12,391 bases of DNA from contig CAYJVB010000022.1 of the NCBI GenBank assembly GCA_964373575.1, positions 1-12,391 of the forward strand, written 5' to 3'. The stretch comes from CAYJVB01 sp964373575. Its GTDB lineage: Archaea > Aenigmatarchaeota > Aenigmatarchaeia > CG10238-14. Positions 12,015 to 12,391 of the stretch are shown piece by piece. The translations under genes were made by a program, and so were the position numbers. Below the pieces are notes generated by a model. It searched no databases. It was not told where the DNA came from and saw nothing but the letters and a program-made list of their open reading frames with translations. Numbering within the stretch: position 1 is the first letter of the stretch; every line of letters begins with the position of its first letter.

Positions 12015-12391
12015 ATTCAGATTATATCCTTCAAGACGACAAGAACAAAAAATGTTAGAAACTTTGGATAAGTGTAGATTTGTCTACAATAAAATGTTAG
12101 AAGGGTTGAACAATCAGGATAAACCCAATAGATTAGAACTTCAGAATTCCATTCCAAAACTGAAGGAAGAATTTCCAGAATTGAATGAAGTCTATTCCAA
12201 AGTTCTTCAGTATGAATCATATAAACTTTTCTCAAACTTGGGAGCGTTGTCAACATTGAAGAAGAATGGTAGGAAGGTAGGAAGACTGAGGTTCAAAGGT
12301 AAAGATTGGTTCAAAGCTATGACTTATAACCAAAGTGGGTTCAAAATCATAGCAACAGAAAGAAGATGCCAAACTTTGAGATTATCAAAGA
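11998..12391 (+). CDS. tnpB: TnpB/OrfB (RNA-guided nuclease of IS200/IS605), N-terminal part
   Basis: The frame is open from ATG 11998 to the window end, 131 residues, so the 3' part is outside. The start NAYKFRLYPSRRQEQKMLE followed by LDKCRFVYNKMLE is the characteristic TnpB N-terminus (helix-turn-helix/OrfB_N). Further in, LSTLKKNGRKVGRLRFKGKD and YNQSGFKII match the conserved RFKxKxxxxxxTYNQSGFKI-like strand region before the nuclease. The RuvC-like DED residues and zinc finger would follow outside the window, so activity cannot be judged. TnpB proteins are RNA-guided DNA nucleases that keep the element at its site. It lacks its own promoter, starting inside the small ribbon-helix-helix gene with 17 bases of overlap. 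No frameshift is seen in the visible part. Confidence 0.9.
   Translation, partial: MQNAYKFRLYPSRRQEQKMLETLDKCRFVYNKMLEGLNNQDKPNRLELQNSIPKLKEEFPELNEVYSKVLQYESYKLFSNLGALSTLKKNGRKVGRLRFKGKDWFKAMTYNQSGFKIIATERRCQTLRLSK

Larger units (their letters stand above)
11783..12391 (+). mobile_element. IS200/IS605-family element, left part (TnpB type), continues past window
   Basis: The segment holds a GTAGCCGAG...hairpin...GAGAGGTG end-like sequence, a promoter, a small ORF and the 5' part of tnpB. No tnpA (Y1 transposase) lies to the left, so it is a TnpB-only element or has tnpA downstream. The left boundary near 11783 is a guess, as there are no target-site duplications in this family to mark it. Confidence 0.6.

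Noticed and set aside
12017..12256. 79-residue minus-strand frame
   Set aside because: Lies fully opposite the recognisable TnpB N-terminus.

Overview
The window looks like a low-GC archaeal genome, most likely a small-genome DPANN-type lineage (Woesearchaeota/Pacearchaeota-like). This is inferred from gene families and signals, not from a database match. The evidence is: an archaeal-type GluRS, an archaeal class I CCA-adding enzyme, a free-standing Elp3, several short-leader promoters with TTTAAATA/TTTATAA boxes, ATGA gene overlaps, and a tRNA gene interrupted at two unusual positions without an encoded CCA end.

Layout. 2-1417 (+): 3' part of a large FG-GAP/VCBS-type, probably surface protein; its stop codon abuts that of the convergent gltX. 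1418-4494 (-): cca-gltX operon (ATGA overlap). 4616-6211 (-): elp3. 6243-6400 (-): broken VapC/PIN toxin remnant. 6517-7235 (+): a short coiled-coil protein coupled to an unrecognised 179-aa protein. 7268-8941 (-): tRNA-Gln(UUG) with two insertions, a Trm9-like methyltransferase and an Ncs6/TtuA-type tRNA thiolase, tightly packed. 8927-9140 (-): a small frame-disrupted ORF whose tail runs into the tRNA gene. 9187-10491 (-): two microproteins, a type-11 methyltransferase and an HPF/RaiA-like protein. 10651-11198 (+): phased TACACA repeats, a promoter and a multi-pass membrane protein. 11211-11769 (+): promoter, possible leader peptide and two small overlapping hypothetical genes. About 11783 to the end (+): left part of an IS200/IS605-type element with an end hairpin, a leaderless ribbon-helix-helix-like ORF and the N-terminal part of TnpB.

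How it fits together. Six features spread over about 7.5 kb concern tRNA, and all six can act on tRNA-Gln(UUG): its gene, Elp3 (cm5U34), a Trm9-like methyltransferase (methyl ester of cm5U34), an Ncs6-type thiolase (s2U34), the CCA enzyme, and an archaeal GluRS that in most archaea also mischarges tRNA-Gln before amidation. Together the three modification enzymes could build mcm5s2U34. The methyltransferase starts 19 bases after the 3' end of the tRNA gene and overlaps the thiolase by 4 bases, so the substrate tRNA and two of its modification enzymes may share a transcript. This pathway reading, and the doubly interrupted tRNA-Gln, are the most notable content. They rest on motif recognition by eye and need searches and RNA data.
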